DNA of 64,000 nucleotides from Brachyspira alvinipulli ATCC 51933 (GTDB lineage Bacteria; Spirochaetota; Brachyspiria; Brachyspirales; Brachyspiraceae): NCBI RefSeq assembly GCF_000518245.1, contig NZ_KI912404.1, positions 233,897 to 297,896 of the forward strand, read 5' to 3'. Shown piece by piece: positions 1 to 7,124 of this stretch (position 1 is its first letter; each line of letters starts with the position of its first letter). The notes under the pieces were generated by a model. It saw only the letters and a program-made list of their open reading frames with translations, ran no database searches and was not told where the DNA came from. The position numbers and the translations under genes were made by a program.

Positions 1-374
1 ATCCTCAATACGGTTATGGTGTGCAATTATCATCTATACCTCAGAATGCACAAAACTTTATCAAACAGCATTTTTCAGGTATTGAAGTAACTTTTATAGA
101 AAGAGATTGGGAGGATATAGAGGTTTATTTAGCTAATGGTACTCAAGTAGATTTCTTCCCTAATGGTGATTGGAAAGAGGTTAAATGCTATGGAAATATG
201 CCAAATGGTATACTTCCTGCTAATGTTATGAATACAGTTAAAAAAACTTATCCTAATGCAGCTATAGTAAAGATAGAAAAACAATTTACTACATTCCAAG
301 TAAAATTAAATAATATGATGGAATTATATATAGACAGCAATGGACAATTATTAGGTCAGCAGTGGGATGACTGA
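1..374 (+). CDS. PepSY-like protein, 5'-truncated by the window edge
   Basis: The reading frame is open to the left edge (first complete codon at base 3), so this is the C-terminal 123 residues of a longer protein. A GTG at 21 is only an internal codon. The visible part has two PepSY_like-type (former DUF2874) units: one with a DWEDIEVYLANGTQVDFF core and one ending in NNMMELYIDSNGQLLGQQWDD-like sequence. It closely resembles the C-terminal part of the protein at 1032-2291, including a G/Y-rich stretch (PQYGYG) just before the domain, so the missing N-terminus is probably also a low-complexity linker. The role is unknown; PepSY-like proteins are usually periplasmic or secreted. Confidence 0.75.
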   Translation, partial: PQYGYGVQLSSIPQNAQNFIKQHFSGIEVTFIERDWEDIEVYLANGTQVDFFPNGDWKEVKCYGNMPNGILPANVMNTVKKTYPNAAIVKIEKQFTTFQVKLNNMMELYIDSNGQLLGQQWDD

Positions 375-424
375 TTAAAATAAAAATAAAGTAATTAAAA
401 TAAAAAGATTAGGAGGATTTTATC

Positions 425-676
425 ATGAAAAAAATACTTTGTTTATTAGTAGCTTTGACAGTTATAGGTTCTTCAGCTTTATTTGCTGATTGGTATGTAC
501 CTTTGAATCAAGTTCCTCAGGCAGTTTTAGCAAGAGCTAGACAAACTTATCCGCAGGCACAAGTTTGGGCAGTAGAAATGGAACATTATAATGTTTATAA
601 AGTAAAAATGAGCAATATGATGGAATTGTACATTGATAAAGCTGGTAACTTATTAGGCCAAGAATGGGACGATTAA
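425..676 (+). CDS. small secreted PepSY-like protein (copy A)
   Basis: This 83-residue protein has a clear signal peptide (residues 1-21, MKK start, hydrophobic core, cleavage near SALFA/DW) followed by one PepSY_like-type unit. It ends in the NNMMELYI...GQEWDD-like signature shared with its neighbours. A strong AGGAGG lies just before the ATG at 425. The next gene is an almost exact copy, with 23 bases between the stop and the next start. Expected location is periplasm or outside the cell. Function is unknown; the family fold is related to protease-inhibitory PepSY domains, but nothing here proves that activity. Confidence 0.8.
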   Translation: MKKILCLLVALTVIGSSALFADWYVPLNQVPQAVLARARQTYPQAQVWAVEMEHYNVYKVKMSNMMELYIDKAGNLLGQEWDD

Positions 677-699
677 TATAATTTGAAAAGGAGTTTTTT

Positions 700-948
700 A
701 TGAAGAGAATACTTTGTTTATTAGTAGCTTTAACAGTTATAGGTTCTTCAGCTTTATTTGCTGATTGGTATATACCTTTAGAGCAGGTTCCTCAGGCAGT
801 TTTATCTACTGCTAGGAGAACATATCCTCAAGCACAGATTTGGGCAGTAGAAATGGAACATTATAATGTTTATAAAGTAAAAATGAGCAATATGATGGAA
901 TTGTACATTGATAAAGCTGGTAACTTATTAGGTCAAGATTTTGATTAA
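700..948 (+). CDS. small secreted PepSY-like protein (copy B)
   Basis: This 82-residue paralogue of the preceding gene has a signal peptide that differs only by K3R, and a C-terminal half that is identical apart from its last residues (GQDFD instead of GQEWDD). Differences are concentrated in residues 27-47. An AAAGGAG ribosome-binding site precedes the ATG at 700. It is probably cotranscribed with copy A and followed by a stem-loop at 970-1009. It is a recent tandem duplicate; function is unknown. Confidence 0.8.
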   Translation: MKRILCLLVALTVIGSSALFADWYIPLEQVPQAVLSTARRTYPQAQIWAVEMEHYNVYKVKMSNMMELYIDKAGNLLGQDFD

Positions 949-969
949 TTTTATTCATATATTTATTTT

Positions 970-1009
970 TATAAGGTAAAGTTATTAATGATTATGACTT
1001 TACCTTATA
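970..1009 (+). terminator. stem-loop after the tandem PepSY-like pair
   Basis: A perfect 13-bp inverted repeat (TATAAGGTAAAGT / ACTTTACCTTATA) with a 14-nt loop lies between the stop at 948 and the next start at 1032. The following T-run is weak (TAGCAATTTT), so it may be a terminator or an mRNA-stabilising hairpin. Confidence 0.55.
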
Positions 1010-1031
1010 ATAGCAATTTTAGAGGTTATTT

Positions 1032-2291
1032 ATGGACAAATCAAAAATTTTATTAATATTATCAGTAATTATTTTGGTATGCAGTATTATTGTTGCTAGG
1101 TATCAAAGTTCTACAGCATATACTAATTTTACGAATCTTACATCTAAACTTCTTAATACTAATGATACTACATTAAATGAAGATCATAAGCCTGTAGAAG
1201 AGAATGTTTATTATAATCCTTTCGGCGGCGAGTATGGAGAGAATAGGCCATTCGATACTGTATTAACTAATCAAGGAGATTTGTATTATGATCCTTTTGG
1301 CGAAGGTTTACAGTATGTTACAGAAAAACCAGAATCAATAGCTGGTATTACTCCAAGCAATCAGAATGAAAATACAACAGATACCACAGAAACATATTCA
1401 TCAGATACATATACAGCAGAAGATGATCTTAATATGATAAATAGTATGATGAATAATAATCAAGTAAGTTTGTTTAATGCGGATACTACAGCTAATGCTA
1501 ATGTTCCGGATACTGCATCTGTGGCAAGCGGTTTTGATTATACAGAAACTACAACAGTTCAAAGTAATAATAGCGTAGTACAATCATCAGTAGTTTCTAA
1601 TAATTCTCAAGCTAATAATTCAAGTACTACTAATACAAATACATATAGTTCTTATAAAGGAATAATGAAAGATATTATACAGCTTAATTTATTAAATAAT
1701 TCTAATCAGGTGAACGGACCTAATAATAACAATAATGATCCTTATTATAATGATCCATACTATAATAATGACCCATATAATAATGGAGATCCTTATTATA
1801 ATAATAACCAATACAATAATAATGATCCTTATAATAGCGATCCTTATTATAACAATAACAGTACTTATTCTGATCCTTATGCAGCAGATAATAATACAGC
1901 AGCTGCAGCAGACTATAATACAGCAAATACTTATGATGCTATTTCTTCTCTTCCAGCTGCAATACAAAATAATATAAGAAAATCTTTTCCTAATAAACAG
2001 GTAAGTTATGTAGCATATGATGACTGGGATGAGATAAAAGTATCTTTATCAGATGGTACTCAAGTAGAATATCATCCAGCAGGATACTGGAAAGAAATAC
2101 AAAGCTATAATGGAATACCAGCATCAGCATTTCCTCCTGCAGTTTATAGAACAGCTAAAAGATATTATCCTAATGCTTTAATATATAAAGCTGAAAGAGA
2201 TAATGGACGTTTTGAACTTAAACTCAATAATATGATGGAAATTTATATAAGCGGTTCTGGTGCTTTTTTAGGCAGAGAATACGATGATTGA
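1032..2291 (+). CDS. membrane-anchored Asn/Asp/Tyr-rich protein with C-terminal PepSY-like domain
   Basis: This 419-residue protein has an N-terminal membrane segment (about residues 5-22, no obvious cleavage site) that probably anchors it with the rest in the periplasm. Two short motifs follow (YYNPFGGEYGE near 56 and YYDPFGEGLQ near 82), then a Ser/Thr/Asn-rich linker. Residues about 230-285 are a low-complexity run built from NDPYYN-type units. The last 110 residues are a double PepSY_like unit ending in NNMMEIYI...GREYDD-like sequence, homologous to the truncated gene at the window start. An AGAGG precedes the ATG. The layout suggests a surface or periplasmic display domain on a flexible stalk; function is unknown. 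Confidence 0.8.
   Translation: MDKSKILLILSVIILVCSIIVARYQSSTAYTNFTNLTSKLLNTNDTTLNEDHKPVEENVYYNPFGGEYGENRPFDTVLTNQGDLYYDPFGEGLQYVTEKPESIAGITPSNQNENTTDTTETYSSDTYTAEDDLNMINSMMNNNQVSLFNADTTANANVPDTASVASGFDYTETTTVQSNNSVVQSSVVSNNSQANNSSTTNTNTYSSYKGIMKDIIQLNLLNNSNQVNGPNNNNNDPYYNDPYYNNDPYNNGDPYYNNNQYNNNDPYNSDPYYNNNSTYSDPYAADNNTAAAADYNTANTYDAISSLPAAIQNNIRKSFPNKQVSYVAYDDWDEIKVSLSDGTQVEYHPAGYWKEIQSYNGIPASAFPPAVYRTAKRYYPNALIYKAERDNGRFELKLNNMMEIYISGSGAFLGREYDD
1725..1890 (+). repeat. low-complexity NDPYY-coding tandem repeat
   Basis: Within the preceding gene, degenerate units such as AATGATCCTTATTATAATA recur about eight times, coding for NDPYYN/NDPYNN variants. Unit length varies between 12 and 24 bases, so the array is a candidate for length variation between strains. 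Apparent antisense ORFs here are by-products of the repeat. Confidence 0.7.
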
Positions 2292-2317
2292 TTTAATCAT
2301 ATAAAAAACTCAACTTT

Positions 2318-2362
2318 AAAGGGCATGAAGAAAAATAAAAAATCTTCTTGTCCTTTTTATAT
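2318..2362 (+). terminator. rho-independent terminator after the PepSY-like cluster
   Basis: The arms AAAGGGCATGAAGA and TCTTCTTGTCCTTT pair over 13 of 14 positions (one G-U, one mismatch) around an A-rich loop and run into a T-rich tail. Confidence 0.7.
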
Positions 2363-2403
2363 TTAACTAATCATATAATTATTAAAAAATAGAATAACAG
2401 TTA

Positions 2404-2445
2404 TTGACATTATGTTTATAATTATGTAAACTATAATATGTTTAC
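2404..2445 (+). promoter_or_regulatory. possible promoter/operator of the Ldh2-family gene
   Basis: A TTGACA (2404-2409) and a TATAAT (2432-2437) are present, but 22 bp apart, longer than the usual 17. An inverted repeat GTAAAC-8-GTTTAC (2426-2431 and 2440-2445) spans the TATAAT, which is where a regulator would be expected to act. The assignment is tentative. Confidence 0.35.
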
Positions 2446-2469
2446 TAAATTAGAGAAGGTATTTGTATA

Positions 2470-3474
2470 ATGGTTATAGTGAAAGTAAATGATTTAATGC
2501 AAAAAGTATATGATAAATTCAAAGCAGCAGGAGTATCAAATGAACAGGCTTCTATTGTAACAGATTTATTAATTTACGCTGATCTAAGAGGCATACATTC
2601 TCATGGAGTTTTAAGAGTTGAACATTATATAGAAAGAATAAAAGCGGGCGGAATAAATTTAAATTCAAAATTCAATATAGAAGTAAAAAAGCCTTCTTTT
2701 GCATTGATGGATGCTGACGGCGGATTTGGACATGTTGCAACGCAGTATGCTATGGAATGGGCTTTAGAAACAGTTGAAAAACAGGGTATTGCTTTAATAG
2801 GAATAAAAAATAATAGTCATGCAGGTGCTTTAGGCTATTATAATAAAATGGCTATATATCAAAATAAGGTTTCTTTAATAATGGTTAATACTGATCCTTG
2901 TGTTATACCTTTTGGAGGAAAGAGGTCTTTTTTTGGTACTAATCCTATAAGTTATGGTTTTCCTGGTAAAAAAGATTTTATACTTGGGGATATGGCAACA
3001 AGTGAGGTATCATTAGGACGCATATTTACAGCAAGAGAAAATAATGAAACAGTACCTATGCATTGGGGAGTTGATGAGAATGGCAATCCTAGTTCAAATC
3101 CCCATGAAATAAAATATGTTGTGCCTTTTGGAGGAGTTAAGGGATATTTAATAATGACTATGGTTGAAGCTTTTACCGGGCTTTTAATAGGACAAGTTTA
3201 CTGCAATAATCTAGTAAAAATGTATGGCGATATGGATAAAAAAAGAAATCTTTCTACATTTATACTTGTTATTGATCCTACCGTTTATAATGATTTGGAT
3301 ACTTATTTAAATACTGTGCAGTCATTTATTGATGATATAAGAAAAGAACCTGCTTTAAAAGAAGGAGAAACTATATCAGTACCGGGGGAGAGAAAAGAAT
3401 CTTGTTCTTTTGATTATTTAAAAAATGGAATACCTTTATCTGAACATGTTTATAAATATATTTTTGACAAATAA
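2470..3474 (+). CDS. Ldh2/MDH2-family NAD(P)-dependent dehydrogenase
   Basis: This 334-residue protein belongs to the malate/L-lactate dehydrogenase (Ldh_2) family, which oxidises 2-hydroxy acids or reduces 2-keto acids (malate, lactate, ureidoglycolate, imino acids) in the cytoplasm. Signature regions are present: DLRGIHSHGVLRVEHYIER near residues 37-55, NNSHAGALGYYN near 117, the GGKRSFFGTNPISYGFP nucleotide and substrate region near 152, and GGVKGYLIMTMVEAFTGLL near 224. Length fits the family. An AGAGAAGG lies upstream of the ATG at 2470. The gene stands alone after a terminator, so context does not fix the substrate; a malate or ureidoglycolate dehydrogenase name would be a guess. Confidence 0.85.
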   Translation: MVIVKVNDLMQKVYDKFKAAGVSNEQASIVTDLLIYADLRGIHSHGVLRVEHYIERIKAGGINLNSKFNIEVKKPSFALMDADGGFGHVATQYAMEWALETVEKQGIALIGIKNNSHAGALGYYNKMAIYQNKVSLIMVNTDPCVIPFGGKRSFFGTNPISYGFPGKKDFILGDMATSEVSLGRIFTARENNETVPMHWGVDENGNPSSNPHEIKYVVPFGGVKGYLIMTMVEAFTGLLIGQVYCNNLVKMYGDMDKKRNLSTFILVIDPTVYNDLDTYLNTVQSFIDDIRKEPALKEGETISVPGERKESCSFDYLKNGIPLSEHVYKYIFDK

Positions 3475-3491
3475 ATTTTAGGTATCATTAA

Positions 3492-4160
3492 ATGAATGAT
3501 TTATACAATATTCTTTCAAAAGAATTTGAAAAATTAAAGAATGAAAAAGAAGCTGTACCAATGGCTAAGTACATGAAAAATAATTTTGAGTTTTTAGGTA
3601 TTCATTCAAAGGAAAGAAAAGAAGCTGAGAAAAAAGTATTTAAAACAATTCCAAAAGAACAAAAAGAGTTTATTGATTTTAATTTTACAAATAAATGCTA
3701 TGATAATAAATACAGAGAATTTCAGTATGCTGCTGTAGATTATCTAATCTTAAAAAATAAATATTTAAATAAAAATCATATAGAAAAATTAAAAGAATAT
3801 GCTCTTACAAAATCTTGGTGGGATAGTATAGATTTTTTAGACAGGATAATCGGTGATATTGCTTTAAGAGATGAAACAGTTAATGATATACTTTTAGAGT
3901 GGTCTTTATCCGATAACATTTGGCTTAGAAGAATTGCTATAGATCATCAGCTTTTAAGAAAAGATAAAACTAACACTGAATTATTAGAAAAAATAATAAT
4001 AAACAATTTAAACAGCAAAGAGTTTTTTATAAACAAAGCTATAGGCTGGTCTTTAAGGGATTATAGTAAAACTAATCCTAATTGGGTTCGTAATTTTATA
4101 CAAAAACATAAAGAAAATATGGCTAATCTCAGCATCAAGGAAGCTAGCAAGTATATTTAA
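3492..4160 (+). CDS. AlkD-like DNA alkylation repair protein (HEAT-repeat glycosylase)
   Basis: This 222-residue, all-helical protein resembles the AlkD/AlkC DNA-alkylation repair family, which removes N3- and N7-alkylpurines. It has the family-type start (FEFLGIHSKERKEAEK near residue 33), a WWDSIDFLD segment (about residues 109-117) with the Trp and Asp residues of the DNA-binding groove, and a C-terminal INKAIGWSLRDYSKTNPNWV segment with the conserved WxLR(D/E). It starts 17 bases after the preceding stop, possibly in one transcript. Convergent neighbours are absent; a large palindrome follows the stop. Confidence 0.85.
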   Translation: MNDLYNILSKEFEKLKNEKEAVPMAKYMKNNFEFLGIHSKERKEAEKKVFKTIPKEQKEFIDFNFTNKCYDNKYREFQYAAVDYLILKNKYLNKNHIEKLKEYALTKSWWDSIDFLDRIIGDIALRDETVNDILLEWSLSDNIWLRRIAIDHQLLRKDKTNTELLEKIIINNLNSKEFFINKAIGWSLRDYSKTNPNWVRNFIQKHKENMANLSIKEASKYI

Positions 4161-4175
4161 TTTATTATTGTTGCT

Positions 4176-4242
4176 AGTGATAAACTCGCTAAGAAATAGC
4201 TGACAACTTCCTTCGTCAGTTATCAGCTGCTCGTTTATCACT
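4176..4242. other. 67-bp nested palindrome (double stem-loop)
   Basis: Outer arms AGTGATAAAC (4176-4185) and GTTTATCACT (4233-4242) are a perfect 10-bp inverted repeat. Inner arms AGCTGACAACT and AGTTATCAGCT pair with one mismatch around a short TCCTTCGTC loop. It has no T-run and is unusually G/C-rich for this genome. It sits 15 bases after the alkD-like stop. It could be an mRNA-end structure or a small mobile repeat. Confidence 0.6.
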
Positions 4243-4417
4243 TTAAAACTCATAATTATAAAATTCAGTACCCGCCCAAGTGTTTATTAGTTTTAAAATT
4301 TATTTAATACATTTCTGCCAAAAACTAAATTTTTGATTAATATTAAAACTACCAACTTGAAAATACCAAAAAATGAAATATATTATTTTTATAATAAGAA
4401 ATTATTTGAGGTAAAAT
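4243..4417. other. AT-rich gap with a CCGCCCAAG islet
   Basis: There is no ORF. The islet CCCGCCCAAG near 4270 recurs in the later gap at about 5688. A GAGG ribosome-binding site at the right edge belongs to the TPR gene. Confidence 0.4.
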
Positions 4418-5047
4418 ATGTTATCATCAGAAGAATATTATGAAGAAGGTATTAATTATCATGAGGAAGGAAAATACAAAGAAGCTATAGAATCTTTTGA
4501 TAAAGCAATAGAGCTTGATAATACTCAATTAAGATATTACAATGCTAGAGGCATATCTAAAAATAGTTTAGAAGAATATGAAGAAGCTATTAAGGATTAT
4601 GATAAAGCTATAGAGTTAAATCCTAACAATAGTTCAGTATATAATAACAGAGGAAACTCTAAATCAGATTTAAAACAATACGAAGAGGCTATCAAAGATT
4701 ATGATAAAGCTATAGAATTAGACCCTAATAATACTCATGCTTATGTCAATAGAGGAAATTCTAAGGCTTATTTAAAACAATATAAAGAATCTATTGAAGA
4801 TTATAACAAAGCTATAGAATTAGATCCTAATGATAGTACAGCTTATTACAACAGAGGAATTTCTAAAGCAGATTCAAAACAATATGAAGAATCTATTGAA
4901 GATTATAATAAAGCCATAGAGTTGGATCCTAATAATAGCTCTATTTATAATAATAGAAGTGTCAGTAAATTTAATTTATGTCGATATGAAGACGCAATTA
5001 AAGATTGTAAAAGATCTTTAGAATTGAAGAATAATAGCATAGTTTAG
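4418..5047 (+). CDS. tetratricopeptide-repeat protein
   Basis: This 209-residue protein consists almost entirely of about six canonical 34-residue TPR units. The recurring core is (Y/L)xxAIxDYDKAIELDPNN followed by YNNRGNSK. No signal peptide or membrane segment is visible, so it is probably a cytoplasmic protein-protein interaction scaffold. DNA repeats of 102 bp underlie the TPRs, making unit number prone to change. TTGAGG precedes the ATG at 4418. Partners cannot be deduced from context. Confidence 0.85.
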   Translation: MLSSEEYYEEGINYHEEGKYKEAIESFDKAIELDNTQLRYYNARGISKNSLEEYEEAIKDYDKAIELNPNNSSVYNNRGNSKSDLKQYEEAIKDYDKAIELDPNNTHAYVNRGNSKAYLKQYKESIEDYNKAIELDPNDSTAYYNRGISKADSKQYEESIEDYNKAIELDPNNSSIYNNRSVSKFNLCRYEDAIKDCKRSLELKNNSIV

Positions 5048-5138
5048 AAAATATTCAATATAAATATGGTTTGAAATGAACTTTACGCACGGTGGGCAAA
5101 ATTAACAATATAATAAAATTTGAAATTACTATAAAACC

Positions 5139-5166
5139 ATATTTATAACTTTGCTCTGCGTGCGGT
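5139..5166 (+). repeat. 28-bp element ending CTGCGTGCGGT, copy 1
   Basis: It matches 5768-5795 at 25 of 28 positions, including an identical CTGCGTGCGGT. The second copy lies directly upstream of the small ORF at 5804. Confidence 0.55.
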
Positions 5167-5370
5167 GTATGCATTATAAATTTAAAAAAAAATTTGGGTG
5201 GGCGTTAACAATTCTATTTAAACTTCTAAGAAATGAAAAACAATAATTGCAAATTAAAATAGTAAGTCTAGAGAGTTGGCAGCAAAAATAACAGAGAAAA
5301 TAAAAAAGAAAAGAAAAATCATAAATGCAAATAAAAATAAAAAGAATAAAGGGTGGCAAATGAAAATAAA

Positions 5371-5455
5371 TTTTAAAGCTTTATTTACATACTCCCATTA
5401 AAATTTAATGCTTCATTTTGAATTTAATATTAATTATATTTATAGCTTAATTAGA
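5371..5455. repeat. direct repeat copy 1 (partner 5578-5665)
   Basis: The segment starts TTTAAAGCTTTATTTACATAC and carries an exact 27-bp stretch (5415-5441) that is repeated at 5625-5651. The two copies are about 80% alike by eye, offset by 207-210 bases, with a C-rich insert (CCCCGCCC) in the second. Confidence 0.6.
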
Positions 5456-5577
5456 AATTTTAGCTCCCAAGTATTGAATAAATTTAAGAATTTATTTTAA
5501 TAATGATTGATAAAATTATTTTATATAAAATTAGCACTTTTGCAACTTTTGCGGCGGGAAAAGTTGATAAAAAATAA

Positions 5578-5665
5578 CTTTAAAACTTTATTTACATACC
5601 CCGCCCTTTAAAGTTTATTGTTTTATTTTGAATTTAATATTAATTATATTTGTAGTTTAATTATA
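5578..5665. repeat. direct repeat copy 2 (partner 5371-5455)
   Basis: This copy matches 5371-5455, with the shared 27-bp core at 5625-5651. The C-rich islet at 5598-5605 replaces ACTCCCATT in copy 1. Confidence 0.6.
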
Positions 5666-5767
5666 ATTTGTTGTCACCCGCCCAAGTTTTAATTAAATTT
5701 ATAGTTCTAATTAACGTACGTTTAATTAATAGTTTTTTATTGTTAAAATTTGATTATTAATTAATAT

Positions 5768-5795
5768 ATATTTATAATTTTATTCTGCGTGCGGT
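5768..5795 (+). repeat. 28-bp element ending CTGCGTGCGGT, copy 2
   Basis: This second copy of the element at 5139-5166 ends 8 bases before the ATG at 5804. It may be a regulatory or leader element for that ORF, or a remnant of duplication. Confidence 0.5.
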
Positions 5796-5803
5796 AATTA
5801 ATT

Positions 5804-6001
5804 ATGAAATATTTTGAAAATAAAGAGGGTAATATATTTTTTATTAGGGATGAATATAACCCAAAATTATGGTTAGGCGGCGAAGTTAAAACAATAAAAA
5901 ACTATGATACTAATAAATGTAATGTATGGATTGTTTATACACCTACAGAAGCGGAGGAAATGATAAGAAAATATAATTATACTGTTTCTTGTAAAAAATA
6001 A
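5804..6001 (+). CDS. small hypothetical protein (65 aa)
   Basis: This 65-residue ORF (starting MKYFENKEGNIFFIRDEYNP) has normal amino-acid composition for this genome: Lys, Glu, Tyr and aromatic-rich, with no low complexity. There is no clear Shine-Dalgarno sequence before the ATG. I recognise no family. It is followed by the promoter of the pseudouridine synthase gene. It may be a real small gene or the tail of a decayed one. Confidence 0.45.
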   Translation: MKYFENKEGNIFFIRDEYNPKLWLGGEVKTIKNYDTNKCNVWIVYTPTEAEEMIRKYNYTVSCKK

Positions 6002-6012
6002 TCGATTAACTT

Positions 6013-6041
6013 TTGACATAATATAAAATTTTTAGTATATT
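6013..6041 (+). promoter_or_regulatory. sigma-70 promoter of the RsuA-family gene
   Basis: TTGACA (6013-6018), 17-bp spacer, TATATT (6036-6041), about 38 bases before the start codon at 6079. Confidence 0.7.
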
Positions 6042-6078
6042 ATATCAGCTATAAAATTACGGAGTTATATATTTTTAT

Positions 6079-7119
6079 ATGAAAAAAGAAAAGAATGAAG
6101 AAGCTGTAAGACTTGTAAAGGTTATACTTGAATCTGGTTTTGCAAGCAGAAGAAACTGCGAAAAGGCTATAATGTCCGGCAGAGTGAGAGTGAATAATCA
6201 GGTAATATTGGATCCTGCATATAGAGTAAAAGAAGAAGATAGTGTTTCTATTGATAGAAATTTAATAAACAGACAAACTAAAAGATATATGGCATTATAT
6301 AAGCCTATAGGTGTTGTAAGCACTACAAAGTATTTACCTGGAAGAAGAATAATTACAGAATTTTTTAAGGGTATAAATGAAAGATTATTTTATGCCGGAA
6401 GACTTGACTCAGAATCAAGAGGAATAATGATAATAACAAACGACGGAGAGTTTGCAAATATTATTACACATCCTTCTTATGAAATATTAAAAGTTTATGA
6501 TGTTACAGTTAATGGAAAAATAGATTCTGAAAAGCTATTTGAGGCAAGTAAAGGTATTACTATAAAGAATGTAACTTATTCTCCTTTTAAATTTAAAATA
6601 CTTTCTAAGGGAAGAATACAAAGCAAGATACGCCTTACTATTAATGAAGGTAAAAATAGAGAGATTAGGAAAATTTTTGATCATTTAGGTTATAAAGTTA
6701 TTGATTTGGAGAGAATATCCGTTGGATGTGTAAGCAAGTATAATGAAATATCCGGTACATTAGAAGCCGGACATATTAGGGACTTAACAGAAGAAGAAAT
6801 AGCATTCTTTTTTAAACAAAAAGATAAAAAATTAAAAGATATAGAAAATATATTTGCTGATGTTGAAAAATATAATAATATTTCAGAAGAAGAAATTGAT
6901 ATTGAAGAAGAGATAACAATTAAAGATGATAAGCCTGTAAAAAAGCATGATAAGTCAAAATGGGCAAAAGCAAAACCTAAGAAAAAAAGATTAACTTCGG
7001 GTAAATTAAAAACATATAAGGGTAAATCTTCAACAGAAAAAAAGTCTGATAAATTAACAAAAAAGAATAAAATTGAAATAACTAATAAAAATATAAAAAA
7101 GACTAGCAAAAAAAGATGA
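6079..7119 (+). CDS. RsuA/RluB/RluF-family rRNA pseudouridine synthase with Lys-rich tail
   Basis: The enzyme isomerises a specific uridine in rRNA to pseudouridine. Residues about 10-58 form an S4 RNA-binding domain (LVKVILESGFASRRNCEKA and RVRVNNQ). The catalytic domain follows, with GRLDSESRGI at 107-116 carrying the catalytic Asp110 and the C-terminal RNREIRKIFDHLGY-type motif near 193-205. Family members are about 230-290 residues. This one has 346, because residues about 247-346 are a charged, very Lys-rich tail, probably extra RNA-binding. A GGAG lies 14 bases before the ATG. The subtype (RsuA, RluB or RluE/F) cannot be settled by eye; the N-terminal S4 domain argues against RluE. Confidence 0.88.
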   Translation: MKKEKNEEAVRLVKVILESGFASRRNCEKAIMSGRVRVNNQVILDPAYRVKEEDSVSIDRNLINRQTKRYMALYKPIGVVSTTKYLPGRRIITEFFKGINERLFYAGRLDSESRGIMIITNDGEFANIITHPSYEILKVYDVTVNGKIDSEKLFEASKGITIKNVTYSPFKFKILSKGRIQSKIRLTINEGKNREIRKIFDHLGYKVIDLERISVGCVSKYNEISGTLEAGHIRDLTEEEIAFFFKQKDKKLKDIENIFADVEKYNNISEEEIDIEEEITIKDDKPVKKHDKSKWAKAKPKKKRLTSGKLKTYKGKSSTEKKSDKLTKKNKIEITNKNIKKTSKKR

Positions 7120-7124
7120 TTTTT

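Larger units (their letters stand above)
5048..5803. other. 756-bp intergenic region of repeats and G/C islets, no convincing gene
   Basis: This long AT-rich stretch contains short islets of extreme G/C strand bias (for example CACGGTGGGC near 5089, TGGGTGGGCG near 5204, GCGGCGGGAA near 5552, CCCCGCCC near 5599, CACCCGCCC near 5686) and two sets of imperfect direct repeats listed separately. ORFs in both strands lack ribosome-binding sites and normal composition. It looks like decayed or non-coding repetitive DNA. Confidence 0.6.

Noticed and set aside
1692-1977. Overlapping ORFs on both strands within the Asn/Asp/Tyr-rich gene
   Set aside because: They are Ile/Tyr runs produced by the low-complexity repeat read in other frames, with no ribosome-binding sites.
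4418-5047. CRISPR-like periodic repeats
   Set aside because: The 102-bp period encodes TPR units; there are no spacer/repeat boundaries.
5174-5359. Minus-strand ORF in the 5 kb intergenic gap
   Set aside because: It is Phe/Ile/Tyr-rich with no ribosome-binding site and overlaps the repeats; composition suggests chance.
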